From contig NZ_JAKGSD010000021.1 of the NCBI RefSeq assembly GCF_021654135.1, positions 62,001 through 126,000 on the forward strand: a stretch of DNA of 64,000 nt, read 5' to 3'. The stretch's first letter is position 1, and each line of letters starts with the position of its first letter. Shown one piece after another: positions 7,374 to 16,432 of the stretch. The notes under the pieces were generated by a model. That model saw only the letters and a program-made list of their open reading frames with translations, had not been told where the DNA came from and made no database searches. This stretch comes from Amycolatopsis tucumanensis (GTDB taxonomy: Bacteria; Actinomycetota; Actinomycetes; Mycobacteriales; Pseudonocardiaceae). The translations under genes were made by a program, and so were the position numbers.

Positions 7374-8858
7374 GTGGACGTGCTCCAGCTGGCGCGGTGG
7401 CAGTTCGGGATCACCACCGTCTACCACTTCCTCATGGTCCCGCTCACCATCGGACTGTCGGTCCTCGTCGCGGGGATGCAGACCGCCTGGGTCCGCACCG
7501 GTGAGCAGCGCTACTACAAGATGACCAAGTTCTGGGGGAAGCTCCTGCTGGTCAACTTCGCCATGGGCGTGGTGACCGGCATCGTCCAGGAGTTCCAGTT
7601 CGGGATGAACTGGAACGCCTACTCCCGCTTCGTCGGTGACGTGTTCGGGGCGCCACTGGCGATGGAGGGCCTGGTCGCCTTCTTCGTCGAGTCGACGTTC
7701 CTCGGCCTGTGGATCTTCGGCTGGGACCGGCTGCCGAAGAAGGTGCACCTGGCCTGCGCCTGGGCGTTCTCGCTGGCCACGATCGCCTCCGCGTACTTCA
7801 TCCTCGCCGCGAACTCGTGGATGCAGCACCCGGTCGGCGCCGAAATCGTCGACGGCAAGCCGACGCTCAACTCGATCTGGGCGGTGCTCACCAACAACAC
7901 CGCGCTCGCCGCGATCCCGCACACCATCGCCGGCGCGTTCTCGGTCGCCGCGGCGTTCCTCGTCGGCATCGCCGCCTGGCACCTGTGGCGCAAGCGCAAG
8001 ACCGACGACGAGCACCGCGCGGTGTGGCGGTCGTCGATCCGCCTCGGCGGCTGGACCGGGATCGTCGCGTTCGCCGTGCTCGCCATCACCGGCGACGTCC
8101 AGGGCAAGCTGATGTTCGAGCAGCAGCCGATGAAGATGGCCTCGGCCGAGGCGCTCTGCCACACCGAGCAGCCGGCCAGCTTCTCGATCATCGCGATCGG
8201 CGACGTCACCTCGGAGAACTGCGAGGACGTCAAGACGTTCAACGTGCCCGCGCTGCTGTCCTTCCTGGCCCACAGCGACTTCACCACCGAGGTCAAGGGC
8301 GTCCAGGACCTGGTGACCGAGTACCAGGCGCGCTACGGCACGAACTACCCGGACGACCCGGCGCTCGGCGAGCTGGCGGGCAAGCCGATCGACTACGTGC
8401 CGAACCTCCCGGTGACCTACTGGGGCTTCCGGATCATGATCGGCTTCGGCGCGATCTCGGCGGGCACCGGGCTGCTGGCGCTCTGGCTGACGCGCAAGAA
8501 CAAGATCCCGGACACCAAGTGGTTCCCGCGCCTGGCGCTGCTGAGCATCGCGACGCCGTTCATCGCGAACAGCGCGGGCTGGATCTTCACCGAGATGGGC
8601 AGGCAGCCGTTCGTCGTGGTGCCCAACCCGTCCGGTGTGGACGGTGTCTGGATGTTCACCGCGCAGGCCGTGTCGCGGATCTCCACCGGTGAGGTGTGGA
8701 CCTCGCTGATCGCGCTGACCACCCTGTACGCCGTGCTCGGCGTGGTCGAGGTGTTCCTGATCCGCAAGTACGTGCGCGGCGGCATCGAGGGCGTCATTCC
8801 GCCCAAGAAGACCGATCACGACCAGGAGGGCAAGGATGAGCTTGCCTTCGCCTACTAG
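7374..8858 (+). CDS. cydA: Cytochrome bd ubiquinol/menaquinol oxidase subunit I
   Basis: A 494-aa membrane protein with the CydA architecture. The N-terminal ARWQFGITTVYHFL segment places H18 as the b595 haem ligand. A quinol-binding Q-loop region and the late GRQP motif (GRQPF rather than GRQPW) are present. With CydB it reduces O2 to water using menaquinol and works at low oxygen. No clear Shine-Dalgarno precedes GTG 7374, so the transcript may be leaderless or weakly initiated. Tandem DevR-like boxes lie immediately upstream. It is first in an operon cydA-cydB-cydDC-kinase. Confidence 0.96.
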   Translation: MDVLQLARWQFGITTVYHFLMVPLTIGLSVLVAGMQTAWVRTGEQRYYKMTKFWGKLLLVNFAMGVVTGIVQEFQFGMNWNAYSRFVGDVFGAPLAMEGLVAFFVESTFLGLWIFGWDRLPKKVHLACAWAFSLATIASAYFILAANSWMQHPVGAEIVDGKPTLNSIWAVLTNNTALAAIPHTIAGAFSVAAAFLVGIAAWHLWRKRKTDDEHRAVWRSSIRLGGWTGIVAFAVLAITGDVQGKLMFEQQPMKMASAEALCHTEQPASFSIIAIGDVTSENCEDVKTFNVPALLSFLAHSDFTTEVKGVQDLVTEYQARYGTNYPDDPALGELAGKPIDYVPNLPVTYWGFRIMIGFGAISAGTGLLALWLTRKNKIPDTKWFPRLALLSIATPFIANSAGWIFTEMGRQPFVVVPNPSGVDGVWMFTAQAVSRISTGEVWTSLIALTTLYAVLGVVEVFLIRKYVRGGIEGVIPPKKTDHDQEGKDELAFAY

Positions 8859-8867
8859 GGAACGGCC

Positions 8868-9875
8868 ATGACCCTGGAAACCGTCTGGTTCTGCATCATC
8901 GTGCTCTTCTGGCTGGGGTACCTGTTCCTGGAGGGCTTCGACTTCGGCGTCGGCATGCTGCTGCCGATCCTCGGCCGCGACAACACCGAGCGGCGGGTCA
9001 TGATCAACACGATCGGCCCGGTGTGGGACGGCAACGAGGTCTGGCTGATCGTCGCGGCGGGTGCGATGTTCGCCGCCTTCCCGGGCTGGTACGCGTCGTT
9101 GTTCTCGGCCACCTACCTGCCGTTGCTGCTGGTGCTGCTGGCGCTCATCGGCCGCGGCGTCGCGTTCGAGTACCGCGGCAAGGTCGACTCGGAGCGCTGG
9201 CGGTGCAACTGGGACCGAGTCATCATGATCGGCTCGTGGGTTCCGCCGCTGGGCGTCGGGCTGATCCTGACGACCACGATCCTCGGGCTGCCGCTCGACG
9301 AGCACGGCAACCGGATCGGCGGAGCGTTCGAGTCGGTGCGCTGGGACACGCTGCTCGGCGGGCTCGCCGTCGTCGGGTTCGCCCTGGTGCACGGCGCGGC
9401 GTTCCTGGCCCTGAAAACCGCGGGCGACCTGCGGGAACGGGCGCGGCTGTTCGCCATCCGCGCGCTGCCGGTCGCGTTGGTGCCACTGTTCGCCCTGCTG
9501 GCGGTCGTCCAGTGGCGCGAGGGTGCACTGTGGACACTCGTCGCGCTCGGCGTCGCGGCGGTGGCCGCGGTGGTCGCCTGGCGCAAGCTGGTGGCGGACC
9601 GGGACGGACAGGCCTTCGCCGCGCTCGGCGTCACGATCGCCGCGGCCGTGGTCACCCTGTTCGGCGCGCTCTACGCGGACGTGCTGCCCTCGACACTCGA
9701 CCCGGCGAACTCGCTGACCGTCGCGGACACCGCGTCCAGCCCGTACACGCTCGAGGTGATCACCTGGGTCGGCGCGTTCGGCGCCCCGGCCGTGCTGGTC
9801 TACCAGGGCTGGACGTACTGGGTGTTCCGCAAGCGGATCAGCGCCGCCCACATCCCGCCGGTGCACACCCCATGA
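8868..9875 (+). CDS. cydB: Cytochrome bd oxidase subunit II
   Basis: A 335-aa protein with eight to nine TM segments and the CydB opening LFWLGYLFLEGFDFGVGML, followed by GPVWDGNEVWLI. It pairs with CydA to form the oxidase. AGGGAAC lies just before ATG 8868, only 9 bp after the cydA stop, and the stop overlaps the cydDC start (ATGA), indicating translational coupling. Confidence 0.96.
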   Translation: MTLETVWFCIIVLFWLGYLFLEGFDFGVGMLLPILGRDNTERRVMINTIGPVWDGNEVWLIVAAGAMFAAFPGWYASLFSATYLPLLLVLLALIGRGVAFEYRGKVDSERWRCNWDRVIMIGSWVPPLGVGLILTTTILGLPLDEHGNRIGGAFESVRWDTLLGGLAVVGFALVHGAAFLALKTAGDLRERARLFAIRALPVALVPLFALLAVVQWREGALWTLVALGVAAVAAVVAWRKLVADRDGQAFAALGVTIAAAVVTLFGALYADVLPSTLDPANSLTVADTASSPYTLEVITWVGAFGAPAVLVYQGWTYWVFRKRISAAHIPPVHTP

Positions 9876-12800
9876 ACTTTCCCGGACGCTCCGTCCTTCC
9901 CGCACCGGTGTCCACAACGGACACCACGCGTCCGGGAAAGGGTCCGCTCGGCGCGCTGCCCCTGTTGTCCGCGGCCGCGCGCCGGGCGCTCGCCCTCTCC
10001 GGTCTGCTCGCGCTCGGCAACGCCGCGGCGCTGGTCGCGCAGGCCTTCCTGCTGGCTTCGGTCTGCGCGGCGGTGGTCGCCGGGCACGGCGTCGGCGCCG
10101 GTCGACTGGTCGCCCTCGCCGGTGCCGTCGTCGCCCGTGCGCTGATCGCGTGGGCGCTGCGGGTGGTCGCCGCGCGCGCCGCGGCCGGGGCCAAGGAAGA
10201 ACTGCGGGCGAAGGTCGTCGACCACGCGCTGCGGCTCGGTCCGGAGTGGATCGCGCGGCGCGGGCCGGGCGAGCTGACGACGCTCACCACCAAGGGCCTG
10301 GACGCGCTCGACGCCTACTTCACCGACTACCTGCCCGCGCTGGTCACCGCCGCGGTGGTGCCCCTCGGCGCGGGCGCGGCGGTGTTGTTCGCCGACTGGC
10401 CGTCCGCGGTGATCATCGCGCTGACCGTGCCGTTGCTGCCGATGTTCGCGATCCTCGTCGGCAAGTACACCGCCGACCGCTCGGCCGCCGCGAGCGATGC
10501 GCTGCAGCGGATGTCCGGCCACCTGCTGGAACTCGTGCGCGCGTTGCCGGTGCTGGCCGCGTTCCGCCGCGCGGAGGCGCAGGCCGAGGCGGTGCGGCGG
10601 GTGTCCGACAAGCACCGGCAGGCGACCCTGAAGACGTTGAAGGTCGCGTTCTCCTCGGCGTTCGTGCTGGAACTGGCGGCGACGCTGTCGGTCGCGCTGG
10701 TCGCCGTGGTCATCGGCGTGCGGCTGGTGGGCGGCGACCTGTCGCTCGCGATCGGGCTCAGCGTGCTGATCCTCGCGCCGGAGTGCTACCAGCCGCTGCG
10801 CGCGGTGGGCGCGGCCTTCCACGCCAGCGAGGACGGGGTCGAGGCGGTCCGCCGCGTCACCGACGTGCTCGCCGAACCGGTCGCGCCGGAAGGCACCGCG
10901 ATCCCCGGCCGCGGCGAGGTGCGGGTCGAGGGGCTGCGGGTGGCCCGCCGCGGCGGGTTCGCGCCGGATGGCGAGACGTTCACGCTGCGGCCGGGCACGC
11001 TGACCCGGCTCGATTCGCCGAGCGGCGCCGGCAAGTCGACGACGCTCGCCGTCCTGCTGGGCTTCGTGCGGCCGTCCGCGGGGACGGTGCTGGTCGACGG
11101 TCTACCGCTGAGCGAGGTCGACATGTCGGCCTTCCGCCGGGACATCGCGTGGGTGCCGCAGAACCCGGCGTTCACCGGGGGCACCGTGCGGGCCGAGCTG
11201 GACCTGGCGGTCGAGGAGCCGCCGGACCCGGTCGAGGTCGACGCGCTGCTCATCGAACTCAACCTCGCCGGCCTGGCCGACGCGCCGGTGCACGAGTTGT
11301 CCACCGGCCAGCGGCAACGGGTCGCGGTCGCACGGGCGCTGCTGCGGGTCCGGCATGGAGCCTGGCTCCTGCTGCTCGACGAGCCCACCGCGCACCAGGA
11401 CGCCGCCAACGCCGCACTGGTCGACGCCGCCGTCGCGTCGACACTGCCGCTGGGCACCGCGGTCCTCCTCGCCGCGCACCATCGGGACAACCACGTCGCG
11501 GTCACCCACGCGGTGGCACCCGCGCCGCACACCGCGACCGCCGCCGAGGCGCAGACGTCGACGTTGCGCGGCGTGGTGAGCCGGCGGTTCCTCGGCGGCG
11601 CCGCGGTCGGCGCGCTCGCGTTGCTGGCCGGCGTGGCGCTGACCGCGACCTCGGGCTGGCTCATCGCCAAGGCCTCGTTCCAGCCGCCGATCCTGACGCT
11701 GACCGTCGCCGTCGTCGGGGTGCGTGCCTTCGGGCTCGGCCGCGCGGCACTGCGGTACCTGGAACGGCTGATCACGCACGACGCCGCGTTCCGCATCGCC
11801 GGGCAGCTGCGGGTCCGGCTGTGGCGCGGGCTGGTCCGGCTCGGGCCCGCCCGTGCGCTCGGCCTGCGGTTCGGCGAGGGGCAGCGGCGGCTGGTCGCCG
11901 ACGTCGACACGGTCCGCGACCTGCTGCCGCGCGTGGTCACGCCGCCGCTGGTCGCGGTGCTCGTGCTGGCTGGGGCGATCGCCGTGCAGACGGTCCTGCT
12001 GCCGGCCGCCGGGCTCGTGCTCGCCGTCGCCGTGCTGGTCGGGGCCCTCGCCGCGCCCGCGCTCGCGTTGCGGCTGGAGCGACGGGCGACCATCGTGCTC
12101 GCCGAGGGGCGCCGGACGGTGAGCGCCCGGGTGCTCGGCCTGTTCGAGTCAGCGGCCGAGCTGATCGCGTCCGGCGCGCACCGCAGGCGCCGCGCCGAGC
12201 TGGCGGAGGCCGACGAGCGGCTGGTGCACCAGGCGCGGCGCCAGGCCTTCGGAGCGGGCGCGGCCGACGCGTTGATCACGCTGGTCACCGGCACGGCCGC
12301 GGTCGCCGGGGTCGGTCTGGCCGCGGGCTCCGGCATCGACCCGGTGCTCGCGCCCGTCCTGGCCCTGGTGCCGCTGGCACTGGCGGAGGTCCTCGCGACG
12401 CTGCCGCCGGTGGCCCAGCACTGGGACCCGCTGCGCACCTCGATGGCCCGGATCGCCGACGTCGAACGCGCGCGGCCGCAGCCGCCCGTGCCGACCGGGC
12501 CGATCGCGTTCGAGCACGCCGACATCGGCTGGACCGCACCGGTGCTGCGGGACGTCGACCTGCGCATCCCGGCGGGCGCGCACGTCGCCGTCGTCGGCCC
12601 GTCGGGCGCGGGCAAGTCGACGCTGCTCGCCGCGCTGCTCGGGTTCCTGCCCGCCCAGCGCGGAAGTCTCACCACCGCCGCCGAGGTCGCCTGGGCGCCG
12701 CAGGAACCGCAGCTGGTGTCCACGACCGTCGCGGAGAACCTGCGGCTGGCCGATCCGCACGCCGACGACGACCGGTTGCGCGAAGCCCTGCGCCTGGCCT

Positions 12801-13120
12801 GCCTGGACCTGCCGCTGGACACCGTGCTCGGCGGCGCGGGCAGCGGCCTGTCCGGCGGGCAGGCGCAGCGCCTCGCGGTGGCGCGGGCGCTGGTCGCGGC
12901 GTCGCACGCGGATCTCGTCCTGCTCGACGAGCCGACCGCGCACCTCGACGAGCCGACCGCCCGGCGGCTGCGGGCCAACTTGCGCGCGGCGCTGGCCGGC
13001 CGCACGGTCGTGCACGTGACCCACCACCCCGAGGAGGCGGCCGAGGCCGACCTGGTCGTCGAGGTGGGTGACGGGCGCGTCAGCGTGCGGGAGCCCGCCC
13101 TGGAAGGCGGCTACGCTTGA
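9872..13120 (+). CDS. cydDC: Fused CydD-CydC thiol exporter ABC protein
   Basis: One 1082-aa chain containing two complete TM-ATPase half transporters. The first half has Walker A SPSGAGKST (about residue 384), signature LSTGQRQRVAVARALL and Walker B LLLLDEPTAHQD. The second has GPSGAGKSTLLA (about residue 910), LSGGQAQRLAVARALV and LVLLDEPTAHLD. CydDC exports cysteine/glutathione-type thiols and is needed to assemble cytochrome bd. In E. coli and M. tuberculosis the two halves are separate genes; fusions occur in other actinomycetes. ATG 9872 overlaps the cydB stop, and the stop overlaps the kinase start. Confidence 0.94.
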   Translation: MNFPGRSVLPAPVSTTDTTRPGKGPLGALPLLSAAARRALALSGLLALGNAAALVAQAFLLASVCAAVVAGHGVGAGRLVALAGAVVARALIAWALRVVAARAAAGAKEELRAKVVDHALRLGPEWIARRGPGELTTLTTKGLDALDAYFTDYLPALVTAAVVPLGAGAAVLFADWPSAVIIALTVPLLPMFAILVGKYTADRSAAASDALQRMSGHLLELVRALPVLAAFRRAEAQAEAVRRVSDKHRQATLKTLKVAFSSAFVLELAATLSVALVAVVIGVRLVGGDLSLAIGLSVLILAPECYQPLRAVGAAFHASEDGVEAVRRVTDVLAEPVAPEGTAIPGRGEVRVEGLRVARRGGFAPDGETFTLRPGTLTRLDSPSGAGKSTTLAVLLGFVRPSAGTVLVDGLPLSEVDMSAFRRDIAWVPQNPAFTGGTVRAELDLAVEEPPDPVEVDALLIELNLAGLADAPVHELSTGQRQRVAVARALLRVRHGAWLLLLDEPTAHQDAANAALVDAAVASTLPLGTAVLLAAHHRDNHVAVTHAVAPAPHTATAAEAQTSTLRGVVSRRFLGGAAVGALALLAGVALTATSGWLIAKASFQPPILTLTVAVVGVRAFGLGRAALRYLERLITHDAAFRIAGQLRVRLWRGLVRLGPARALGLRFGEGQRRLVADVDTVRDLLPRVVTPPLVAVLVLAGAIAVQTVLLPAAGLVLAVAVLVGALAAPALALRLERRATIVLAEGRRTVSARVLGLFESAAELIASGAHRRRRAELAEADERLVHQARRQAFGAGAADALITLVTGTAAVAGVGLAAGSGIDPVLAPVLALVPLALAEVLATLPPVAQHWDPLRTSMARIADVERARPQPPVPTGPIAFEHADIGWTAPVLRDVDLRIPAGAHVAVVGPSGAGKSTLLAALLGFLPAQRGSLTTAAEVAWAPQEPQLVSTTVAENLRLADPHADDDRLREALRLACLDLPLDTVLGGAGSGLSGGQAQRLAVARALVAASHADLVLLDEPTAHLDEPTARRLRANLRAALAGRTVVHVTHHPEEAAEADLVVEVGDGRVSVREPALEGGYA

Positions 13121-14280
13121 CCCTGCTCATGGAACCCACCCTCGCCGCCCGCGCGTTGTCCGCGGCCACGGAGATCACCACCGCCGCCCTGTCCGGCGGC
13201 GACCCCGACGCGGTCCTCGATTCGGTGGTGCACAAGGCCGCCGAGCTCGCCGGGGCCGACCTGTGCCTGGTGATGGTCCGCGCGGACGACGGCAAGGTGT
13301 CCGTCGAGGCCGCCCACGGCAGCCACCACGAGGACCCGCGCGGCGTCGTGCTGCCCGCCGAATCCGCGGCTGGGCAGGTCGCCCGCGGCGGTGTCACGGT
13401 GGTGGCCGACGACATGACCACCGACCCGCGCACGGCGCCGTACGTGCCGTCCGAGCTGCGCCGCTTCGGCCCGTTCGCGGCCGCGCCGTTCGGGTCCGGC
13501 GGCCGGGTGCTCGGCGCGCTGGCGGTGTACCGGGAGCGGTCCGGGCGGCCGTTCGACGAGGCGACGGTCGAGGTGCTGACCGCGTTCGCCGCGCAGGTCG
13601 GCGTCGTGCTGGCGCTGGCGGAGGCCGCCAACGACCGGCATCGGATCACGCTCTACCAGGAGCGCGAGCGCATTGCCCGCGAGCTGCACGACGTGATCGT
13701 GCAGCGGTTGTACGCGGCGGGCATGCAGCTGGACCGGGTGCGCCGCCGCATGCGCAAGCGGTTCGCCTCGACCGACGCGACCCGGCTCGGCGAGGCGATC
13801 GACCAGCTCGACCAGACCATCGAGGAGATCCGGCACACCGTGCGCGAGCTGCGGTCGCCGGAACCGGAGACGGCGGAGAAACCCGCGGCCACCGATCTGG
13901 CCGAGTCGGCGCGCGCGGAGGTGCGGATCGCGGGGGAGCTGCTCGGGTTCCCGCCCACGCTGGAGCTGTCCGGCGAGCTGGCCGACATCCCGGCCGAGCG
14001 GGCCGACCACATCCGGGCGGCGCTGCGCGAGGCACTGTCCAATGTGGTCCGCCATTCCGGGGCCAGCGAGACCAGGGTGACGCTGGTGCGCGACAACGAC
14101 GGCGTGAAGCTGCGGGTCCGCGACAACGGCGCAGGCGTGCCGCAGGACGTGCAGACCCGCGGCCTGCGGCACCTGGAGGAACGCGCCAAGCGCGCGGGCG
14201 GGAAGTTCTACCTCAACTCCTCGCCCAGCCTGGGCACGCTGGTGGCCTTCGAGCTGCCGCTGGACAAGCGCGCCAGCTGA
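13117..14280 (+). CDS. DevS-like GAF-domain sensor histidine kinase
   Basis: A 387-aa soluble two-component kinase. A single GAF domain spans about residues 25-170. A HisKA_3 dimerisation segment holds the phospho-acceptor in ARELHDVIVQRLYAAG (about residue 189). The HATPase domain (about 285-385) has N-box EALSNVVRHSGA and G-box DNGAGVP. M. tuberculosis DevS/DosT have two GAF domains, the first binding haem; only one is present here, so its sensing mode is open. TTG 13117 overlaps the cydDC stop with GGAAGG upstream; ATG 13129 is the alternative. Its likely partner is the DevR-like regulator at 17490-18116. Its 3' end overlaps the next, convergent gene by 73 bp. Confidence 0.85.
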   Translation: MTLLMEPTLAARALSAATEITTAALSGGDPDAVLDSVVHKAAELAGADLCLVMVRADDGKVSVEAAHGSHHEDPRGVVLPAESAAGQVARGGVTVVADDMTTDPRTAPYVPSELRRFGPFAAAPFGSGGRVLGALAVYRERSGRPFDEATVEVLTAFAAQVGVVLALAEAANDRHRITLYQERERIARELHDVIVQRLYAAGMQLDRVRRRMRKRFASTDATRLGEAIDQLDQTIEEIRHTVRELRSPEPETAEKPAATDLAESARAEVRIAGELLGFPPTLELSGELADIPAERADHIRAALREALSNVVRHSGASETRVTLVRDNDGVKLRVRDNGAGVPQDVQTRGLRHLEERAKRAGGKFYLNSSPSLGTLVAFELPLDKRAS

Positions 14281-15008
14281 TCACGCGACGCCGCCGCCAC
14301 GTCGGCCGCGACGCCCAGCTCGCCCAGCATCTCCGCGGCGGCGGCCATTTCCGCGGTGCGGCGCTTCGCGTGCTTGACGCTGCCGGTGACCAGACGCTCC
14401 ACAGTGGACTCGTCGGCGCGGGTCAGCTCCTCGACGATCACCCCGCGCAGCCAGTCCTGGACCCCCGCCGCGCGGGCGGCTTCCAGCGCCTCGACCACGG
14501 CGGCGGACATGCCCTTGAAGAACACGCTCCGCAGCAGCTTCCGTTCCGCGGCCACGCCGGCTTCGCCGGGCAGCACCTCGACCGTCGCCCCCAGCGCGCC
14601 GAGCAGCTTCGACACCGCCGCGGCGGCCGGACCGCTCGCGAGCATCGGCACCCGCAGGCCGCGGCCGGGGACCGGAGCCATGATCGCGACATCGGCGAAG
14701 TCGATGGCCGCTTCGGCGGCGATCGCGGCGAGCTCGCGCTTCTTGCCGGGCGACGCGGTGTTCAGGTCCGCCCAGACGCCGCTGACCTTCGGCAGACCGG
14801 CCCGCAGCGCGTCGACGGCGGCGGCCGAACTGTTGACGCTGAGCACCAGGTCCGCGCCCTCGGCGGCGTCGGACTCGGAGTCGAACCCGGACGGCACCAC
14901 CGGGTCGTAGCCGCGCACGACGGCGCCGGCCGCGCGCAGGTCGCGGGCGAATTCACTGCCCGCTTCCCCGAGGCCGAGAATGGCGACGACGGGTGGCTCA
15001 TCGGACAT
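14208..15008 (-). CDS. 6-phosphogluconate/3-hydroxyisobutyrate dehydrogenase-like, DUF1932 protein
   Basis: A 266-aa NAD(P)-dependent dehydrogenase. The N-terminal motif GLGEAGSEFARDL lies near residue 12 and the NAD-domain block VSGVWADLNTASPGKK follows. The C-terminal helical region (about 180-250) fits DUF1932, which replaces the usual C-terminal domain in this subgroup. AGGAGGAG lies upstream of ATG 15008. It is divergent from a GntR regulator, a common arrangement for catabolic dehydrogenases, so that regulator probably controls it. The last 24 codons overlap the convergent kinase gene, which is long for such an overlap. Confidence 0.8.
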   Translation of the reverse strand: MSDEPPVVAILGLGEAGSEFARDLRAAGAVVRGYDPVVPSGFDSESDAAEGADLVLSVNSSAAAVDALRAGLPKVSGVWADLNTASPGKKRELAAIAAEAAIDFADVAIMAPVPGRGLRVPMLASGPAAAAVSKLLGALGATVEVLPGEAGVAAERKLLRSVFFKGMSAAVVEALEAARAAGVQDWLRGVIVEELTRADESTVERLVTGSVKHAKRRTAEMAAAAEMLGELGVAADVAAASRDQLARLSSGSSKATSVPRLGEELR

Positions 15009-15057
15009 TGCGGACTCCTCCTCGACACCGACTACCATCCGAGTAGACGATGTGCTC

Positions 15058-15069
15058 GACAAAATTGTC
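15058..15069. promoter_or_regulatory. Palindromic GntR-type operator candidate
   Basis: GACAAAATTGTC is a 5+2+5 inverted repeat (GACAA-AA-TTGTC) in the 84-bp gap between the divergent DUF1932 dehydrogenase and GntR genes. AT-centred palindromes of this size are typical FadR/FCD operators. Assignment rests on position and shape only. Confidence 0.5.
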
Positions 15070-15092
15070 AACAAAGCGTGTGGGGAGCGGGC

Positions 15093-15737
15093 GTGGGAGA
15101 GCGGGCCGAGATCGAGAAGCCGGTGGTGGACGCCATCCGGGAGGCGATCATCCGCGGCGAGTTCGTGCCGAACCAGCGGCTGGTCGAGGCCGACCTGTCC
15201 GCCCAGTTCGCCGCGAGCCGCGCCAACGTCCGCATCGCGCTGCTCGAACTCGCCAACGAGGGCCTGGTCGAGCGGGTGCAGAACCGCGGCGCGCGGGTCC
15301 GGGCGGTGTCGCTGGAGGAGGCCATCGAGATCTCCGAGGTGCGCATGGTCGTGGAGAGCCTGTGCGCGGAGAAGGCAGCCGAGCGCATCAGCGACGAGGA
15401 GATCGGCGAGCTGAAGGCACTCGGCAAGGCGATGCGCAAGGCCGTGGCGTCCGGGGACGTCATGGGGTACTCGGGGCTGAACCAGGAGCTGCACCGCCGG
15501 GTGCGGGAAATTTCGGGCCAGCACACGGCGGGCCAGGTGTTGGAGCGGCTGCGCGCGCAGAGCGTGCGGCACCAGTTCCGGCTGGCCATGCGCCCCGGCC
15601 GGCCGTCGGTGTCGCTGCCCGAGCACCTGGCGATCATCGACGCCATCTGCGCCCACGACGCGGCCGCGGCCGCCGCGGCGATCCGGCAGCACCTGAGCAG
15701 CGTGATCGAGGCGCTGCGGGAAGCCGAGCAGGCCTGA
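15093..15737 (+). CDS. GntR-family (FadR/FCD) transcriptional regulator
   Basis: A 214-aa protein. The N-terminal winged helix (about residues 5-70) includes AIREAIIRGEFVPNQRLVEA and RANVRIALLELANEGLVERV. The C-terminal all-helical FCD domain (about 80-205) has the metal/ligand histidine pattern (LNQELHRRVREIS, LPEHLAIIDAI, IRQHLSSVI). GTG 15093 is chosen over GTG 15078 because GGGGAG sits 6 nt before it. The last 37 bases of the gene recur three more times downstream as a direct repeat. Confidence 0.88.
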   Translation: MGERAEIEKPVVDAIREAIIRGEFVPNQRLVEADLSAQFAASRANVRIALLELANEGLVERVQNRGARVRAVSLEEAIEISEVRMVVESLCAEKAAERISDEEIGELKALGKAMRKAVASGDVMGYSGLNQELHRRVREISGQHTAGQVLERLRAQSVRHQFRLAMRPGRPSVSLPEHLAIIDAICAHDAAAAAAAIRQHLSSVIEALREAEQA

Positions 15738-15914
15738 GGCGTGATCGCGGCGCCGCGGGAAGCCGAGCAGGCCTGAGGCTCAGCCGACCCCAGGCCGAGC
15801 CGCTCGAGCCGGTCGAGCCGCTTGGTGACCGCAGCGCTGCGGGAAGCCGAGCAGGCCTGAGGCGTGATCGCGGCGCTGCGGGAAGCCGGACAGGCCTGAG
15901 CGTCAGCCGACGCC
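15701..15914 (+). repeat. Patchwork of direct repeats copied from the flanking GntR and MarR genes
   Basis: A 38-bp unit from the end of the GntR gene (15701-15738) is repeated at 15740-15777, 15824-15861 and 15863-15900 with few changes. Between copies two and three, 15791-15836 matches an internal segment of the MarR gene (16104-16149) at 40 of 46 positions in the same orientation. 15777-15791 resembles the MarR 3' end at 15900-15914. The region carries no gene. It looks like the product of local slippage or template switching; copy four has a GGAC for GAGC change. Confidence 0.85.
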
Positions 15915-16388
15915 TTCGACGGTTTCCAGCATCACCTTGAGCAGCCGGGCCAGTTCTTCCTGCTGCTCCGGCTCCAGGTTGGCCAGTGCGGCCTTTTCGC
16001 CTTCGAGGTGGGTGGGCAGCAGTTCGTCGATCAGCTGGACGCCGCGGTCGGTCAGCCGGACTTGCACCACGCGCCGGTCGCGTTCGCTCGCCGTCCGCGA
16101 CACCAGGCCCAGCCGTTCCAGGCGGTCGAGCCGCTTGGTGATCGCGGCGCCCGAGGACAGCATCTCGCGGCTGATCTGGCCCGGGTTGAGCACCTCGTTG
16201 CGCCGCAGCGCGCACAGCACGTCGAACTCGGCGCGGTTCAGGTCGTTGGCCAGCAGGAGGTCGTCGGTCGCGCGGCGGATCAGCGACGCGAGCCGCAGCA
16301 CCCGGCCGACGACCGCCATCCCGGTCGTGTCGAGGCCGGGGTGCACGTCCAGCCACTGGCGCCGCACTCTGTCGACGAGATCACTCAC
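15903..16388 (-). CDS. MarR-family transcriptional regulator
   Basis: A 161-aa protein with a MarR winged helix in the middle (about residues 45-110): LNRAEFDVLCALRR, GQISREMLSSGAAITKRLDR, and the wing SERDRRVVQVRLTDRG. GTG 16388 has GAAGGAG upstream; the longer in-frame extension adds unrelated residues. It is divergent from a FUSC-type exporter 44 bp away, the usual MarR-efflux arrangement. An 11-bp palindrome AGTATTTTACT lies in the gap as a possible operator. Confidence 0.88.
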   Translation of the reverse strand: MSDLVDRVRRQWLDVHPGLDTTGMAVVGRVLRLASLIRRATDDLLLANDLNRAEFDVLCALRRNEVLNPGQISREMLSSGAAITKRLDRLERLGLVSRTASERDRRVVQVRLTDRGVQLIDELLPTHLEGEKAALANLEPEQQEELARLLKVMLETVEGVG

Positions 16389-16432
16389 CGCTGAGCTCCT
16401 TCGTACACGAATCGTTCGGTAGTATTTTACTC

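Noticed and set aside
7281..9917. An 878-residue open frame on the minus strand opposite cydAB
   Set aside because: It is a GC-bias shadow: repetitive Arg/Asp/Gly/His-rich text with no domain, opposite well-supported cydA and cydB.
15701..15900. Regular repeats that could suggest a CRISPR array
   Set aside because: Units are gene-derived, spacing is irregular (39, 84 and 39 bp), and spacers are absent or are copies of MarR sequence; no cas gene is nearby.
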